Source: SIG435 sp045530725
GTDB taxonomy: Bacteria > Bacillota > Clostridia > UMGS1810
Reading direction: 5' to 3'
Assembly (NCBI GenBank): GCA_045530725.1
Contig: JAZSCT010000024.1
Coordinates: 1-42,471, forward strand
DNA length: 42,471 bases
Shown here one piece after another: positions 16,486 through 24,775 of the stretch (the stretch's first letter is position 1; each line of letters starts with the position of its first letter). A model generated the notes under the pieces. The model worked only from the letters and a program-made list of their open reading frames with translations. It was not told where the DNA came from and ran no database searches. Made by a program: the position numbers and the translations under genes.

Positions 16486-16970
16486 TGGAAGTAAAGATTA
16501 ATATAGAAAACGAACAAAAGTTAATGGAAGTAACAGAAGAAATGGAAACTCTCCTTGAATCAGTTGTAAAAGAAGCACTTGAATATGAAAATATAGAAGA
16601 GAACTGTGAGGTAAACATTCTCCTTACAGACAATGAATCCATCAGAGAAATCAATAAGGAACAGAGAAACATCGACTCTGCAACAGATGTGTTGAGTTTT
16701 CCTTATCTCATGATTGAAGATGGGGAAATTCTTGTAAGCGAAGAGGATTACTATGACGGATATCTGCAGATAGGAGATATCGTTATAAGTCTTGAGAGAA
16801 CAAGGGAGCAGAGTGAGGAGTTCGGACATTCATTTGAGAGAGAATTAGGCTTTCTTACCTGTCACAGTGTGCTTCATCTTCTGGGGTATGACCACGAAGA
16901 AGAAAGTGAACGTGAAGTAATGAGACAGAAGGAAGAGGCGGTACTTGAACTTTTGTCTCTTACAAGATAA
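16485..16970 (+). CDS. ybeY: Endoribonuclease YbeY (rRNA maturation)
   Basis: YbeY is a zinc metalloprotein that matures the 3' end of 16S rRNA and takes part in ribosome quality control. The 161-residue protein ends with the diagnostic HSVLHLLGYDH (zinc ligands H127, H131 and H137) and carries ATDVLSFP and LQIGDIVIS upstream. It overlaps phoH by one base and is followed by era. The dgkA and cdd genes often found between ybeY and era in Bacillus are missing here. Confidence 0.95.
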   Translation: MEVKINIENEQKLMEVTEEMETLLESVVKEALEYENIEENCEVNILLTDNESIREINKEQRNIDSATDVLSFPYLMIEDGEILVSEEDYYDGYLQIGDIVISLERTREQSEEFGHSFERELGFLTCHSVLHLLGYDHEEESEREVMRQKEEAVLELLSLTR

Positions 16971-16991
16971 TTTGCGAAAGAGGAAATATAT

Positions 16992-17885
16992 ATGAATGGA
17001 TATAAATCAGGTTATGTTGGTATAGTAGGCGTGCCAAATGTGGGGAAAACTACACTTCTCAATGCTCTGATAGGGCAGAAGATTGCTATTATATCACCCA
17101 AACCCCAGACAACAAGAGGGAAGATACTTGGCATTATGACAGACGAAGAATGTCAGGCGGTATTTCTTGATACTCCCGGTTTCCATAAGCCAAAAAACAA
17201 ACTTGGAGAGAATATGATAAAAGCCGTAAATGAGACTATTTCGGAAGCGGATTTCCTTATATGTGTTGTAGAGCCGGATACAGAAATCAGAAATTCAGAG
17301 GAAGAAGTAATCAACAAAGGAGCAAACCTTCCTGCAATTTTAGTGATAAACAAAATTGACACAGTAAAAAAAGATGAACTTCTCCCTGTTATAGACAAGT
17401 ATTCCAAGATAAGGGACTTCGAAAAGATTATCCCCATCAGCGCTAAGACAGGGGACGGAATTGACCTTTTGAAATATGCCATAAAGGAACTCCTTCCCGA
17501 AGGGCCTATGTATTATCCCGAAGAAATGGTTACCGATCAGCCCGAAAAGCAGATAGTGGCAGAGATTATAAGAGAAAAGACACTTCTTTATCTTGACAAG
17601 GAAGTTCCTCACGGTATCGCTGTGGAAATTGTCAAAATGAAAGAAAAAGAAAATGTTACCTCGATAAGTGCAAATATTTATTGCGAAAAGGATTCTCACA
17701 AAGGTATCATCATCGGTAAAGGAGGAAGAACTCTTAAAAAAATTGGTGAAAGAGCAAGAGTGGATTGCGAGAGAATGCTTGATCAGAAAGTATTTCTCGA
17801 ACTGTGGGTAAAGGTTAAGAAAGACTGGAGAAATTCAAATTTCCTTATGAAGGAATTCGGACTTGACAATAAGCCAAATATGTAA
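16992..17885 (+). CDS. era: GTPase Era
   Basis: Era binds 16S rRNA near its 3' end and helps assemble the 30S subunit, working with YbeY. The 297-residue protein has G1 GVPNVGKTT (13-21), DTPG (G3), NKID (G4) and SAKTGDG (G5). A C-terminal KH domain follows, with GIIIGKGGRTLKKIGERAR. Length is standard. It starts 21 bases after ybeY with AGAGGA upstream. Confidence 0.97.
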   Translation: MNGYKSGYVGIVGVPNVGKTTLLNALIGQKIAIISPKPQTTRGKILGIMTDEECQAVFLDTPGFHKPKNKLGENMIKAVNETISEADFLICVVEPDTEIRNSEEEVINKGANLPAILVINKIDTVKKDELLPVIDKYSKIRDFEKIIPISAKTGDGIDLLKYAIKELLPEGPMYYPEEMVTDQPEKQIVAEIIREKTLLYLDKEVPHGIAVEIVKMKEKENVTSISANIYCEKDSHKGIIIGKGGRTLKKIGERARVDCERMLDQKVFLELWVKVKKDWRNSNFLMKEFGLDNKPNM

Positions 17886-17956
17886 TTAATTGACAACATA
17901 TCACACCCCATATTATGAAAAGATATTATTGTAAATATTTTTTTGGGGAGTTGAAT

Positions 17957-18118
17957 ATGTTGAACGAAGAAAATCTCTGGAATGCATTTGTTCAGTCAGG
18001 CAGCGTTTCAGACTATCTTAATTACGCAAAGAACAAACAGGATATTTCAGACAAGGGAGAAAAGCCTTATGGAAGTAATGAAGGCAAAGGGACTGATAGT
18101 TCAGGTAATAAAACTTAA
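17957..18118 (+). CDS. yqzL: YqzL family small protein
   Basis: This is a 53-residue protein of unknown function. The N-terminus, ENLWNAFVQSGSVSDYLNYA, matches the pattern of YqzL, the small protein encoded just before recO in many Firmicutes. The rest is polar and looks disordered. GGGGAG precedes the ATG at 17957 by about seven bases. It overlaps the recO start by about 50 bases in another frame, so the two are likely translationally coupled. A TTGACA at 17890-17895 could mark an internal promoter, but its -10 is poor. Confidence 0.7.
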   Translation: MLNEENLWNAFVQSGSVSDYLNYAKNKQDISDKGEKPYGSNEGKGTDSSGNKT

Positions 18119-18839
18119 TGACAATGATTGCCTTTTTACGGTGCTTCTTGAAAATATGGAAAAAATCACCGCTATGAGTAAAGGCATCAGAAGTATGAAG
18201 CATAAGGATTTTGCGGCGCTTAAAGATATGTGCTATTCTGAATTCGAACTGAAAAACCGCAACGGGCTTTACCTTATATCATCAGCCAATATCATAAATA
18301 ATTTTTACAATCTGCGAAACAGCCTTGAGAAGGTGAGTTTCGCTACATATGTATGTGAAGTAGCAAAAACTGTAAGTGAATATGTTGTTGGAGACAATGA
18401 TTATTTCAGATTTGTTTTAAACACAATATATTTTATGGAAAATGCCGAAAAGAAGGCGAAGGACGAAGATGTGATCACGGAACTCAGAAGACTTAAGGCA
18501 TTTTTTGAAATGCGCACCTGTGTTCATCTTGGCTTTCTGCCCACTTTCCATTTCTGTACCAAATGTTCAGGTGTAAAAGACCTGTGTTATTTTTCCATAG
18601 CACGGGGCGGCGTTGTATGTAAAGACTGCAGGTATGAATCAGACATTCCCATATCCGAAGTGGAGAGAAAGTTACTCGCCATAATGTGCGAAGCAGAAAT
18701 AAAAAAAGTATTCTCTATCTCTAATATAGATATGACAGTAGTTAAGAATGTAGAACAAATCAGCGAAAGATATCTTTCGAATAAGGTGGAATACTGCTTT
18801 AAAAGTCTTGAATATTTGAAAAAACTTCTTGATAATTGA
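18069..18839 (+). CDS. recO: DNA repair protein RecO
   Basis: RecO loads RecA onto SSB-coated DNA as part of RecFOR. The 256-residue protein begins with the OB-fold strand pattern (KGLIVQVIKLNDNDCLFTVLLEN, cited in part) and MSKGIRS. A helical domain and the zinc motif follow, with CTKC near residue 157 and CKDC about 20 residues later. I chose the ATG at 18069, which has GGGAG about ten bases upstream and the family N-terminus; the ~30 residues encoded further upstream belong to the yqzL reading region. glyQS, usual downstream neighbours, are absent. Confidence 0.92.
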   Translation: MEVMKAKGLIVQVIKLNDNDCLFTVLLENMEKITAMSKGIRSMKHKDFAALKDMCYSEFELKNRNGLYLISSANIINNFYNLRNSLEKVSFATYVCEVAKTVSEYVVGDNDYFRFVLNTIYFMENAEKKAKDEDVITELRRLKAFFEMRTCVHLGFLPTFHFCTKCSGVKDLCYFSIARGGVVCKDCRYESDIPISEVERKLLAIMCEAEIKKVFSISNIDMTVVKNVEQISERYLSNKVEYCFKSLEYLKKLLDN

Positions 18840-18948
18840 TAAAAAACATTTGTTTTTTTGTATTTGTTTGTGCAATTTTAACAAAAAACACACAAAAGGG
18901 CATAAATCATAAGAAAATACTGGTATTTCACGAAATTTTATTGTAAAA

Positions 18949-18967
18949 TATTATGTTGTACATAATA
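18949..18967 (+). promoter_or_regulatory. Small palindrome in the ppdK promoter region
   Basis: An 8-bp inverted repeat TATTATGT/ACATAATA with a three-base centre lies 33 bases before the ppdK start, inside a very AT-rich region. It could be an operator or overlap the -10 region (TATTAT at 18949, weak TTTCAC 17 bp upstream). Neither reading is firm. Confidence 0.35.
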
Positions 18968-18999
18968 ATGATAAGATAAAAAACAGGAGGTCAAAACTA

Positions 19000-21630
19000 A
19001 TGGCAAAAAAATTTGTTTATTTGTTCTCAGAAGGCGACGCTAGTATGAGAAACCTTCTCGGTGGTAAAGGTGCCAACCTTGCAGAAATGACAAAGTTGGG
19101 TATGCCTGTACCACAGGGTTTCACAGTTACTACAGAAGCATGTACTCAGTACTATGAGGACGGAAGAAAGATTAACGATGACATCCAGGCAGAAATAATG
19201 GAATACATCACAAAGATGGAAGAAATCTGCGGTATGAAGTTCGGTGACAAAGAAAACCCACTTCTCGTATCTGTAAGATCAGGCGCAAGAGCATCTATGC
19301 CTGGTATGATGGATACAATCCTCAACCTTGGTCTTAACGAAACAGTTGTTGAAACAATCGCTGTTAAGTCAAACAATGCTAGATGGGCATGGGACTGCTA
19401 CAGAAGATTTATTCAGATGTATTCAGACGTAGTTATGGAAGTTGGTAAGAAGTATTTCGAAGAACTTATCGACAAGATGAAAGAAGAAAAAGGCGTTACT
19501 CAGGACGTTGAACTTACTGCAGATGACCTTAAGACTCTTGCAGGACAGTTCAAGGCTGAATACAAAGCAAAAATCGGCAAAGACTTCCCTGACGATCCAA
19601 AGGAACAACTTATGGGTGCTGTTGAAGCCGTATTCAGATCATGGGACAACCCAAGAGCAAACGTTTACAGAAGAGACAACGATATTCCTTACTCATGGGG
19701 TACAGCCGTTAACGTACAGATGATGGCATTCGGTAACATGGGTGATGATTGCGGTACAGGTGTTGCATTTACACGTGACCCTGCTACAGGTGAAAAAGGT
19801 CTTATGGGTGAATTCCTTGTAAACGCACAGGGTGAAGACGTTGTTGCAGGTGTAAGAACACCAATGCCAATCGCAGAAATGGCAGACAAGTTCCCTGAAG
19901 CATTCAAGAAGTTCAACGAAGTTTGTGCTATCCTTGAAGACCACTACAGAGATATGCAGGATATGGAATTTACCATTCAGCAGGGTAAACTCTATATGCT
20001 CCAGACAAGAAACGGTAAGAGAACAGCAAAGGCTGCTCTTAAGATAGCATGTGATTTGGTGGCAGAAGGTATGATTGACAAGAAGCAGGCAGTTGCTATG
20101 ATCGATCCAAGAAACCTTGACACACTCCTTCATCCACAGTTCGATGCAAAAGCACTTAAAGAAAATGCACCTGTAGGCAAAGGCCTCGGCGCTTCTCCTG
20201 GTGCTGCTTGCGGTAGAGCAGTTTTCACAGCAGAAGATGCTGTTGAATGGGCAGAAAAAGGCGAAAAGGTTGTTCTTGTTCGTCTCGAAACATCACCTGA
20301 AGATATCACAGGTATGAAAGCTGCTCAGGGTATCCTCACAGTAAGAGGCGGTATGACTTCTCACGCAGCAGTTGTTGCACGTGGTATGGGTACATGCTGT
20401 GTATCAGGTTGTGGCGATATCAATATGGACGAAGAAAACAAGAAGTTCACATTGGCAGGCAAGACATATGTTGAAGGCGATTACATTTCAATCGACGGTT
20501 CAACAGGTAACATCTACGACGGAATTATTCCTACAGTTGATGCAGAAATCGTTGGCGAATTCAAGACAATTATGGAATGGGCTGACGAATTCAGAACACT
20601 CAAAATCAGAACAAATGCAGATACACCTGCAGATGCTAAGAAGGCAAGAGAACTTGGTGCTGAAGGTATCGGTCTTTGCCGTACAGAACATATGTTCTTC
20701 GAAGCAGAAAGAATTGCTGCATTCAGAGAAATGATCTGTTCAGATACAGCAGAAGCAAGAGAAGCAGCGCTTGAAAAGATCCTTCCATATCAGCAGGGAG
20801 ACTTTGAAGCACTTTATGAAGCACTTGAAGGAAATCCTGTTACAATCAGATTCCTCGACCCACCGCTTCATGAGTTCGTTCCAACTGAAGAAGCAGATAT
20901 CAAACTTCTCGCTGATTCACTTGGCAAAACTGTTGATGATGTTAAGGCTATCATCACATCACTCCACGAATTCAACCCAATGATGGGACACCGTGGATGT
21001 CGTCTTGCAGTTACATATCCTGAAATTGCAAAGATGCAGACAAAGGCTGTTATCCGTGCAGCAATCAATGTTAAGAAGGCTCATCCTGACTGGAACATTG
21101 TTCCTGAAATCATGATTCCTCTTATCGGCGATGTAAAAGAACTTAAGTACGTTAAGAACTTTGTAGTAGAAACTGCAGATGCAGAAATTGCTCAGGCAGG
21201 AAGTGACCTCCACTACGAAGTAGGTACTATGATAGAAATCCCAAGAGCAGCAATTACTGCTGACGAAATCGCAAAAGAAGCTGACTTCTTCTGTTTCGGT
21301 ACAAATGACCTTACACAGATGGCTTACGGTTTCTCACGTGACGATGCAGGTAAGTTCCTTTCTGCTTACTATGATACAAAGATTTTCGAAAACGATCCAT
21401 TTGCTAAACTTGACCAGACAGGTGTTGGTAAACTTATGGAAATGGCTATCAAACTCGGAAAGCCTGTTCAGCCAAAACTCCACGTTGGTATCTGTGGCGA
21501 ACACGGCGGCGACCCTGTATCAGTAGAATTCTGTCATAACATAGGACTTGATTATGTATCATGTTCACCATTCAGAGTTCCAATCGCTCGTCTTGCAGCA
21601 GCTCAGGCTAAGATCAAAGAATCTAAATAA
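19000..21630 (+). CDS. ppdK: Pyruvate, phosphate dikinase
   Basis: PPDK interconverts pyruvate + ATP + Pi and PEP + AMP + PPi, and supplies PEP or ATP in anaerobic glycolysis. The 876-residue protein is full length: an ATP-grasp domain (about 1-340), a swivelling phosphohistidine domain with GGMTSHAAV placing the catalytic histidine at 455, and a PEP/pyruvate TIM barrel ending in HVGICGEHGG (catalytic Cys near 832). The ATG follows a strong AGGAGG. Codon choice is visibly more uniform (GGT, AAG, CTT, GTT) than in neighbours, which suggests high expression. No PPDK regulatory protein gene is adjacent. Confidence 0.97.
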   Translation: MAKKFVYLFSEGDASMRNLLGGKGANLAEMTKLGMPVPQGFTVTTEACTQYYEDGRKINDDIQAEIMEYITKMEEICGMKFGDKENPLLVSVRSGARASMPGMMDTILNLGLNETVVETIAVKSNNARWAWDCYRRFIQMYSDVVMEVGKKYFEELIDKMKEEKGVTQDVELTADDLKTLAGQFKAEYKAKIGKDFPDDPKEQLMGAVEAVFRSWDNPRANVYRRDNDIPYSWGTAVNVQMMAFGNMGDDCGTGVAFTRDPATGEKGLMGEFLVNAQGEDVVAGVRTPMPIAEMADKFPEAFKKFNEVCAILEDHYRDMQDMEFTIQQGKLYMLQTRNGKRTAKAALKIACDLVAEGMIDKKQAVAMIDPRNLDTLLHPQFDAKALKENAPVGKGLGASPGAACGRAVFTAEDAVEWAEKGEKVVLVRLETSPEDITGMKAAQGILTVRGGMTSHAAVVARGMGTCCVSGCGDINMDEENKKFTLAGKTYVEGDYISIDGSTGNIYDGIIPTVDAEIVGEFKTIMEWADEFRTLKIRTNADTPADAKKARELGAEGIGLCRTEHMFFEAERIAAFREMICSDTAEAREAALEKILPYQQGDFEALYEALEGNPVTIRFLDPPLHEFVPTEEADIKLLADSLGKTVDDVKAIITSLHEFNPMMGHRGCRLAVTYPEIAKMQTKAVIRAAINVKKAHPDWNIVPEIMIPLIGDVKELKYVKNFVVETADAEIAQAGSDLHYEVGTMIEIPRAAITADEIAKEADFFCFGTNDLTQMAYGFSRDDAGKFLSAYYDTKIFENDPFAKLDQTGVGKLMEMAIKLGKPVQPKLHVGICGEHGGDPVSVEFCHNIGLDYVSCSPFRVPIARLAAAQAKIKESK

Positions 21631-21663
21631 GATTTGTATCCTGGGTTATAAATAACAAATTAT

Positions 21664-21697
21664 AAGCACCTTGCAGTTTATTCTGCAGGGTGCTTTT
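21664..21697 (+). terminator. Intrinsic terminator after ppdK
   Basis: A 13-bp stem (AAGCACCTTGCAG with CTGCAGGGTGCTT, one G-T pair) with a six-base loop ends in a short T run. Confidence 0.85.
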
Positions 21698-21717
21698 GAT
21701 TTACAGATAAAAGTAAG

Positions 21718-21760
21718 TTTCAGCATCCTGAAAAAATCTGGTCTTATGACTATGCTGAAA
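21718..21760 (+). repeat. Inverted repeat TTTCAGCAT/ATGCTGAAA with 25-bp centre
   Basis: Two perfect 9-bp arms (21718-21726 and 21752-21760) lie in the 214-bp gap between ppdK and the next gene. A possible promoter (TTGCAT 21784-21789, 18-bp spacer, AATAAT 21808-21813) is just downstream, so the repeat could be an operator. Function unknown. Confidence 0.4.
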
Positions 21761-21844
21761 TTAAGATGATTTTTTGTAAGTCATTGCATTTTATTATAAA
21801 AAAGCGGAATAATAATCATATATTACTGAAAGGGAGTTATAAAT

Positions 21845-22279
21845 ATGATTGAACAGGACACAATTAAACTTTTACGTGAGTGTGATGCAGGGGTGAAGAT
21901 GGGGATTGATTCCATAGAAGAGGTTCTTGATTATGTAAGTGACGAAAAGTTTGAGGGACTTCTTACAAAATGTAAGGATGAACACGTAACTCTTGAGGAT
22001 GAGATAGAAGATCTTCTTTCCAAATATCACGATGACGGCAAAGAACCTGCCATGATAGCACAGGGAATGTCCTGGATGAAAACCAATATGAAACTTATGA
22101 TGAACGAGTCTGATGAGACCATAGCCGATCTTATGACTGACGGTTGCAATATGGGAGTAAAGAGCCTTAACAAGTATATGAATAAATACAAAGGTGCTGA
22201 TGAAGTTTCCAAGGACATTGCAAAAAAACTAATCAATCTTGAAGAAGAACTTACTGTGAATATAAGAGAGTATCTTTGA
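21845..22279 (+). CDS. Small all-helical protein, four-helix-bundle type (unknown function)
   Basis: This 144-residue protein has no signal or membrane segment. It reads as four amphipathic helices rich in Glu, Asp, Lys and Met (for example LLRECDAGVKMGIDSIEEVL and a following ECK/DEH segment), reminiscent of ferritin-like or DUF2383-type bundles. No clear di-iron ExxH pair can be named with confidence. The start has AAAGGGAG about seven bases upstream. It is a single gene with its own terminator. Confidence 0.65.
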   Translation: MIEQDTIKLLRECDAGVKMGIDSIEEVLDYVSDEKFEGLLTKCKDEHVTLEDEIEDLLSKYHDDGKEPAMIAQGMSWMKTNMKLMMNESDETIADLMTDGCNMGVKSLNKYMNKYKGADEVSKDIAKKLINLEEELTVNIREYL

Positions 22280-22285
22280 TTTTTT

Positions 22286-22318
22286 AAAAAACAGACTGTT
22301 TATACAGTCTGTTTTTTT
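22286..22318 (+). terminator. Intrinsic terminator after the helical-protein gene
   Basis: A 14-bp stem AAAAAACAGACTGT/ACAGTCTGTTTTTT with loop TTAT and a T run. Confidence 0.9.
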
Positions 22319-22343
22319 GTTGATCAGAAGATGTCTTTGATTC

Positions 22344-22372
22344 TTTACATAACATTTTAGTTATGCTATAAT
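22344..22372 (+). promoter_or_regulatory. Promoter of the yfcE transcript
   Basis: TTTACA (22344-22349), a 17-bp spacer and TATAAT (22367-22372) give a start near 22379. That leaves a leader of about 185 nt before the phosphodiesterase gene. Confidence 0.65.
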
Positions 22373-22420
22373 AACCTAAATTGTAGTTTAAATATCGTAT
22401 ATCATAAAGGTAAGTACAAT

Positions 22421-22537
22421 ATGTGTGTGCATTCCTGTCGCAGAGATAATGATAGTCAAAGGGGAAACTTCCATAGAAGATATGGCAGAATGATTGATAC
22501 GTATTTTTATGATGATATAACTGAAAAGCGAATATAA
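22421..22537 (+). CDS. Possible 38-residue leader peptide
   Basis: An ATG with AAAGG nine bases upstream opens a 38-codon frame ending 27 bases before the phosphodiesterase start. The peptide starts MCVHSCRRDND and is rich in Arg, His, Asp and Tyr, with two cysteines. It matches no family I know. Position and Shine-Dalgarno make a leader ORF plausible, but its length allows a chance frame. Confidence 0.35.
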   Translation: MCVHSCRRDNDSQRGNFHRRYGRMIDTYFYDDITEKRI

Positions 22538-22564
22538 TTTTATAAGCAGAAAGGAAGACAAAAT

Positions 22565-23107
22565 ATGAAATGGATTATAGCATCGGACATTCACGGTTCA
22601 AAGTATTACTGTGAAAAACTTATAGAGAGATTTAATGAAGAAAAAGCGGACAAGATTCTACTTCTTGGGGATATCCTATATCACGGACCCAGAAACGACC
22701 TTCCCGGTGGACACGATCCAAAGGGAGTTATAGAAATCCTTAATGGATACAAAGACAAAATCCTTTGTGTAAGAGGCAACTGTGACGCAGAAGTGGATCA
22801 GATGGTGCTTGAGTTTCCTATAATGGCGGATTATCTTCTTATCTCACAAGGAGATATGACTATCTTTGCAACACACGGTCACATCTACAACGAAAGCAAT
22901 CTTCCGCCTATGGGAATGGGAGATATTATCTTAAACGGACACACCCATATTTCAAAGTGTCAGGTTTATGATGGGTTTATCTATATGAATCCTGGATCTG
23001 TGTCTATCCCAAAAGGCGGCACACCAAACGGATATATGACTATGGAAGATGGATTGTTTATCTGGAAAACGTTAGATGGTGAGGAATTTAATCGGTACAA
23101 AGGATAA
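22565..23107 (+). CDS. yfcE: YfcE-type metallophosphoesterase (phosphodiesterase)
   Basis: This 180-residue calcineurin-like phosphoesterase has the complete two-metal site: SDIHG (residues 7-11), GDILYHG, GNCDAE, THGH and NGHTHI, with the closing MNPGSVSIPKGG typical of YfcE. Such enzymes cleave phosphodiesters in vitro; the natural substrate is unknown. AAAGGAAG lies about eight bases upstream of the ATG. It is followed by a bidirectional terminator. Confidence 0.92.
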   Translation: MKWIIASDIHGSKYYCEKLIERFNEEKADKILLLGDILYHGPRNDLPGGHDPKGVIEILNGYKDKILCVRGNCDAEVDQMVLEFPIMADYLLISQGDMTIFATHGHIYNESNLPPMGMGDIILNGHTHISKCQVYDGFIYMNPGSVSIPKGGTPNGYMTMEDGLFIWKTLDGEEFNRYKG

Positions 23108-23229
23108 TTTTCGTACAAAACGGACTTTGTAAAAACTTGGTTTTTGTTTATTGTTATTTGTATTTTGTTGTGATATACTAGCCAAAAGTTATTGTAAATA
23201 TATAAAGATAAAAAAATAGTAAGTTATAT

Positions 23230-23268
23230 AAAAAAGAATCAGATTTATTGAAAATCTGATTCTTTTTT
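23230..23268. terminator. Bidirectional terminator between yfcE and the DUF3048 gene
   Basis: Sixteen-bp arms beginning AAAAAGAATCAGATTT with a short loop, A-rich on the left and T-rich on the right, between convergent genes. Confidence 0.9.
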
Positions 23269-23275
23269 TATAACT

Positions 23276-24295
23276 TTATTCAAATACTATATCATATGCC
23301 TTAGGTGCAACCTGTATCATAGTGTTTCCCGGATTGATCTTAAGTTCAGTTCCGTCAGAAGCATATGTAAATTTTGTCTTGCCTTTTCTTTCGGTTTTTT
23401 CCCATTTTATTTCCTGTCTTACGCCGTTTGAAATGTAATATCCCGTTCCCGAACCAATGTTCTTAAGATCCTGTCTGCCTTTGTTTTCTGTATCGGGAAG
23501 GTCGAAGTTTTCTACCTGATAAACCACTACATTCTTAAATCCCAGGATGTTTCCTGTCTGAGATGTATGAGGTTTTGAGTTTATGTATCTTTCGTAGAGA
23601 TTTGTTTCTGAATTATACTTAAGATTTACTTTGTAGTATGGTGAATATGATACTGTCACAGATGGGGTGTCCGTACCTGTAAGTTGTGAATCATTTGTAT
23701 AATACTCTATGAGAGGTTTTTCTTCTGTTTCCATTCTGTAGCCTTTTTTGTCTTTTGCATAGTCGGAGAGTTTTTTGATAGAAGTATAGAGATTGTGCCA
23801 TGTGTTGTCATAAGTTCTGTCTCTCCAGTAGTTTACACCGTCATTGCCCATAATACCGTTTATGTTGTTGATACCAAGTGCTTTTATATCATTTGCCGCC
23901 TTGGGACTCCATCCTGCGTGAGCATATATTGCGTCATTTTCCATAGCGTAGTCAAGGAAGTAATGTCTTGAACTTCTTACAGGACCCACCTTTTCGGGAA
24001 GGTTATCTTTAAATAGTGCCATAAATCTTGTTGAACCGCCTTCAACGATGAATTCATACACTATGTATGCATCTTCAAGTCCTATCTGAGGTCTTGCAGA
24101 TTCGTTGTCATTATCTACCATCAGAGCAATCGGACGAGCCTTGGATGTGTACATCTTTTTGTAGAATTCACAGGCATTTTCTTCAATCTGCGGGTTGGGG
24201 TCTTCTGTTACTTCGGTTGTGTTTTCTGCAGGTTTTGAGCAGGCAGTAAACATAAGTGTGATAAGAAGTGTAATCAGTAAAAGTCTTTTTTTCAT
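23276..24295 (-). CDS. DUF3048 lipoprotein (YerB-like)
   Basis: A lipoprotein signal is clear: charged start, hydrophobic run, and a lipobox ending FTAC with the lipidated cysteine near residue 19. The mature part is a DUF3048 protein: RPIALMVDNDNESARPQIGLEDA, EGGSTRFMALF and GPVRSSRHYFLDYA are typical blocks (cited in part), followed by the C-terminal half of the YerB family. The function of these cell-surface proteins is not established. I chose the ATG at 24295, ten bases after AGGAGG; an in-frame TTG at 24304 abuts the Shine-Dalgarno. Confidence 0.88.
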   Translation of the reverse strand: MKKRLLLITLLITLMFTACSKPAENTTEVTEDPNPQIEENACEFYKKMYTSKARPIALMVDNDNESARPQIGLEDAYIVYEFIVEGGSTRFMALFKDNLPEKVGPVRSSRHYFLDYAMENDAIYAHAGWSPKAANDIKALGINNINGIMGNDGVNYWRDRTYDNTWHNLYTSIKKLSDYAKDKKGYRMETEEKPLIEYYTNDSQLTGTDTPSVTVSYSPYYKVNLKYNSETNLYERYINSKPHTSQTGNILGFKNVVVYQVENFDLPDTENKGRQDLKNIGSGTGYYISNGVRQEIKWEKTERKGKTKFTYASDGTELKINPGNTMIQVAPKAYDIVFE

Positions 24296-24319
24296 TTGTT
24301 TCAAACCTCCTTTTCTAGA

Positions 24320-24348
24320 ATTTTATCATATGTACATGTTAAGGTCAA
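24320..24348 (-). promoter_or_regulatory. Promoter of the DUF3048 lipoprotein gene
   Basis: On the minus strand TTGACC (24343-24348), a 17-bp spacer and TAAAAT (24320-24325) precede the gene by about 25 bases. Confidence 0.6.
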
Positions 24349-24399
24349 TGAATGTAATCAAATCGTTACAAAATTTAATATTTTTGTCAAAATATACTC

Positions 24400-24775
24400 T
24401 CAGTTTCCTGTAGGAAGTAGGGGAGTAGTTCTTATATTTTTTATATACCTTCCGAAGTATTCAGGGGTGGAAAAGTCACACTTATATGAAATATCTGATA
24501 TTATTTTATACCTTAAAAGTATTGATATAAGTTTCTGCATATCTGACTTTACGTATTCCTGATAATATGGAAGTTTTTCTACGTATTCTTGTCTCAATCA
24601 TGTGATACAGGTACTAATTTCTTTTGCCGCCGGACTGTCATTTTTGATAAATATATGATCTTTGTTGTTAAGGTGCATATATCCAAATATGAGATTATCA
24701 GGGATTTCATTTATGACATTATACCGTAAATTATAGAAGGCAGAACTCTTGTTTGTTATATCAGGTTCAAATACA
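24400..24775 (-). pseudogene. Remnant of an AraC-family transcriptional regulator
   Basis: The minus strand reads as a broken AraC protein. A linker region (KNDSPAAKEIS, then after an in-frame TGA near 24599 LRQEYVEKLPYYQEYV) leads to the second helix-turn-helix, ISDISYKCDFSTPEYFGRYI. The expected end, T(T)P-T-SYRKLR, is recovered only by shifting one base in the CCCC run near 24420. Most of the cupin domain and the first helix-turn-helix are missing. The 5' remnant runs into the metH 3' end. Stop, internal deletion and frameshift together show a dead gene. Confidence 0.75.

Noticed and set aside
19152..21213. Open frames antisense to ppdK, up to 146 codons
   Set aside because: Strong codon bias in ppdK produces long antisense frames; none has a start signal or recognisable domain.
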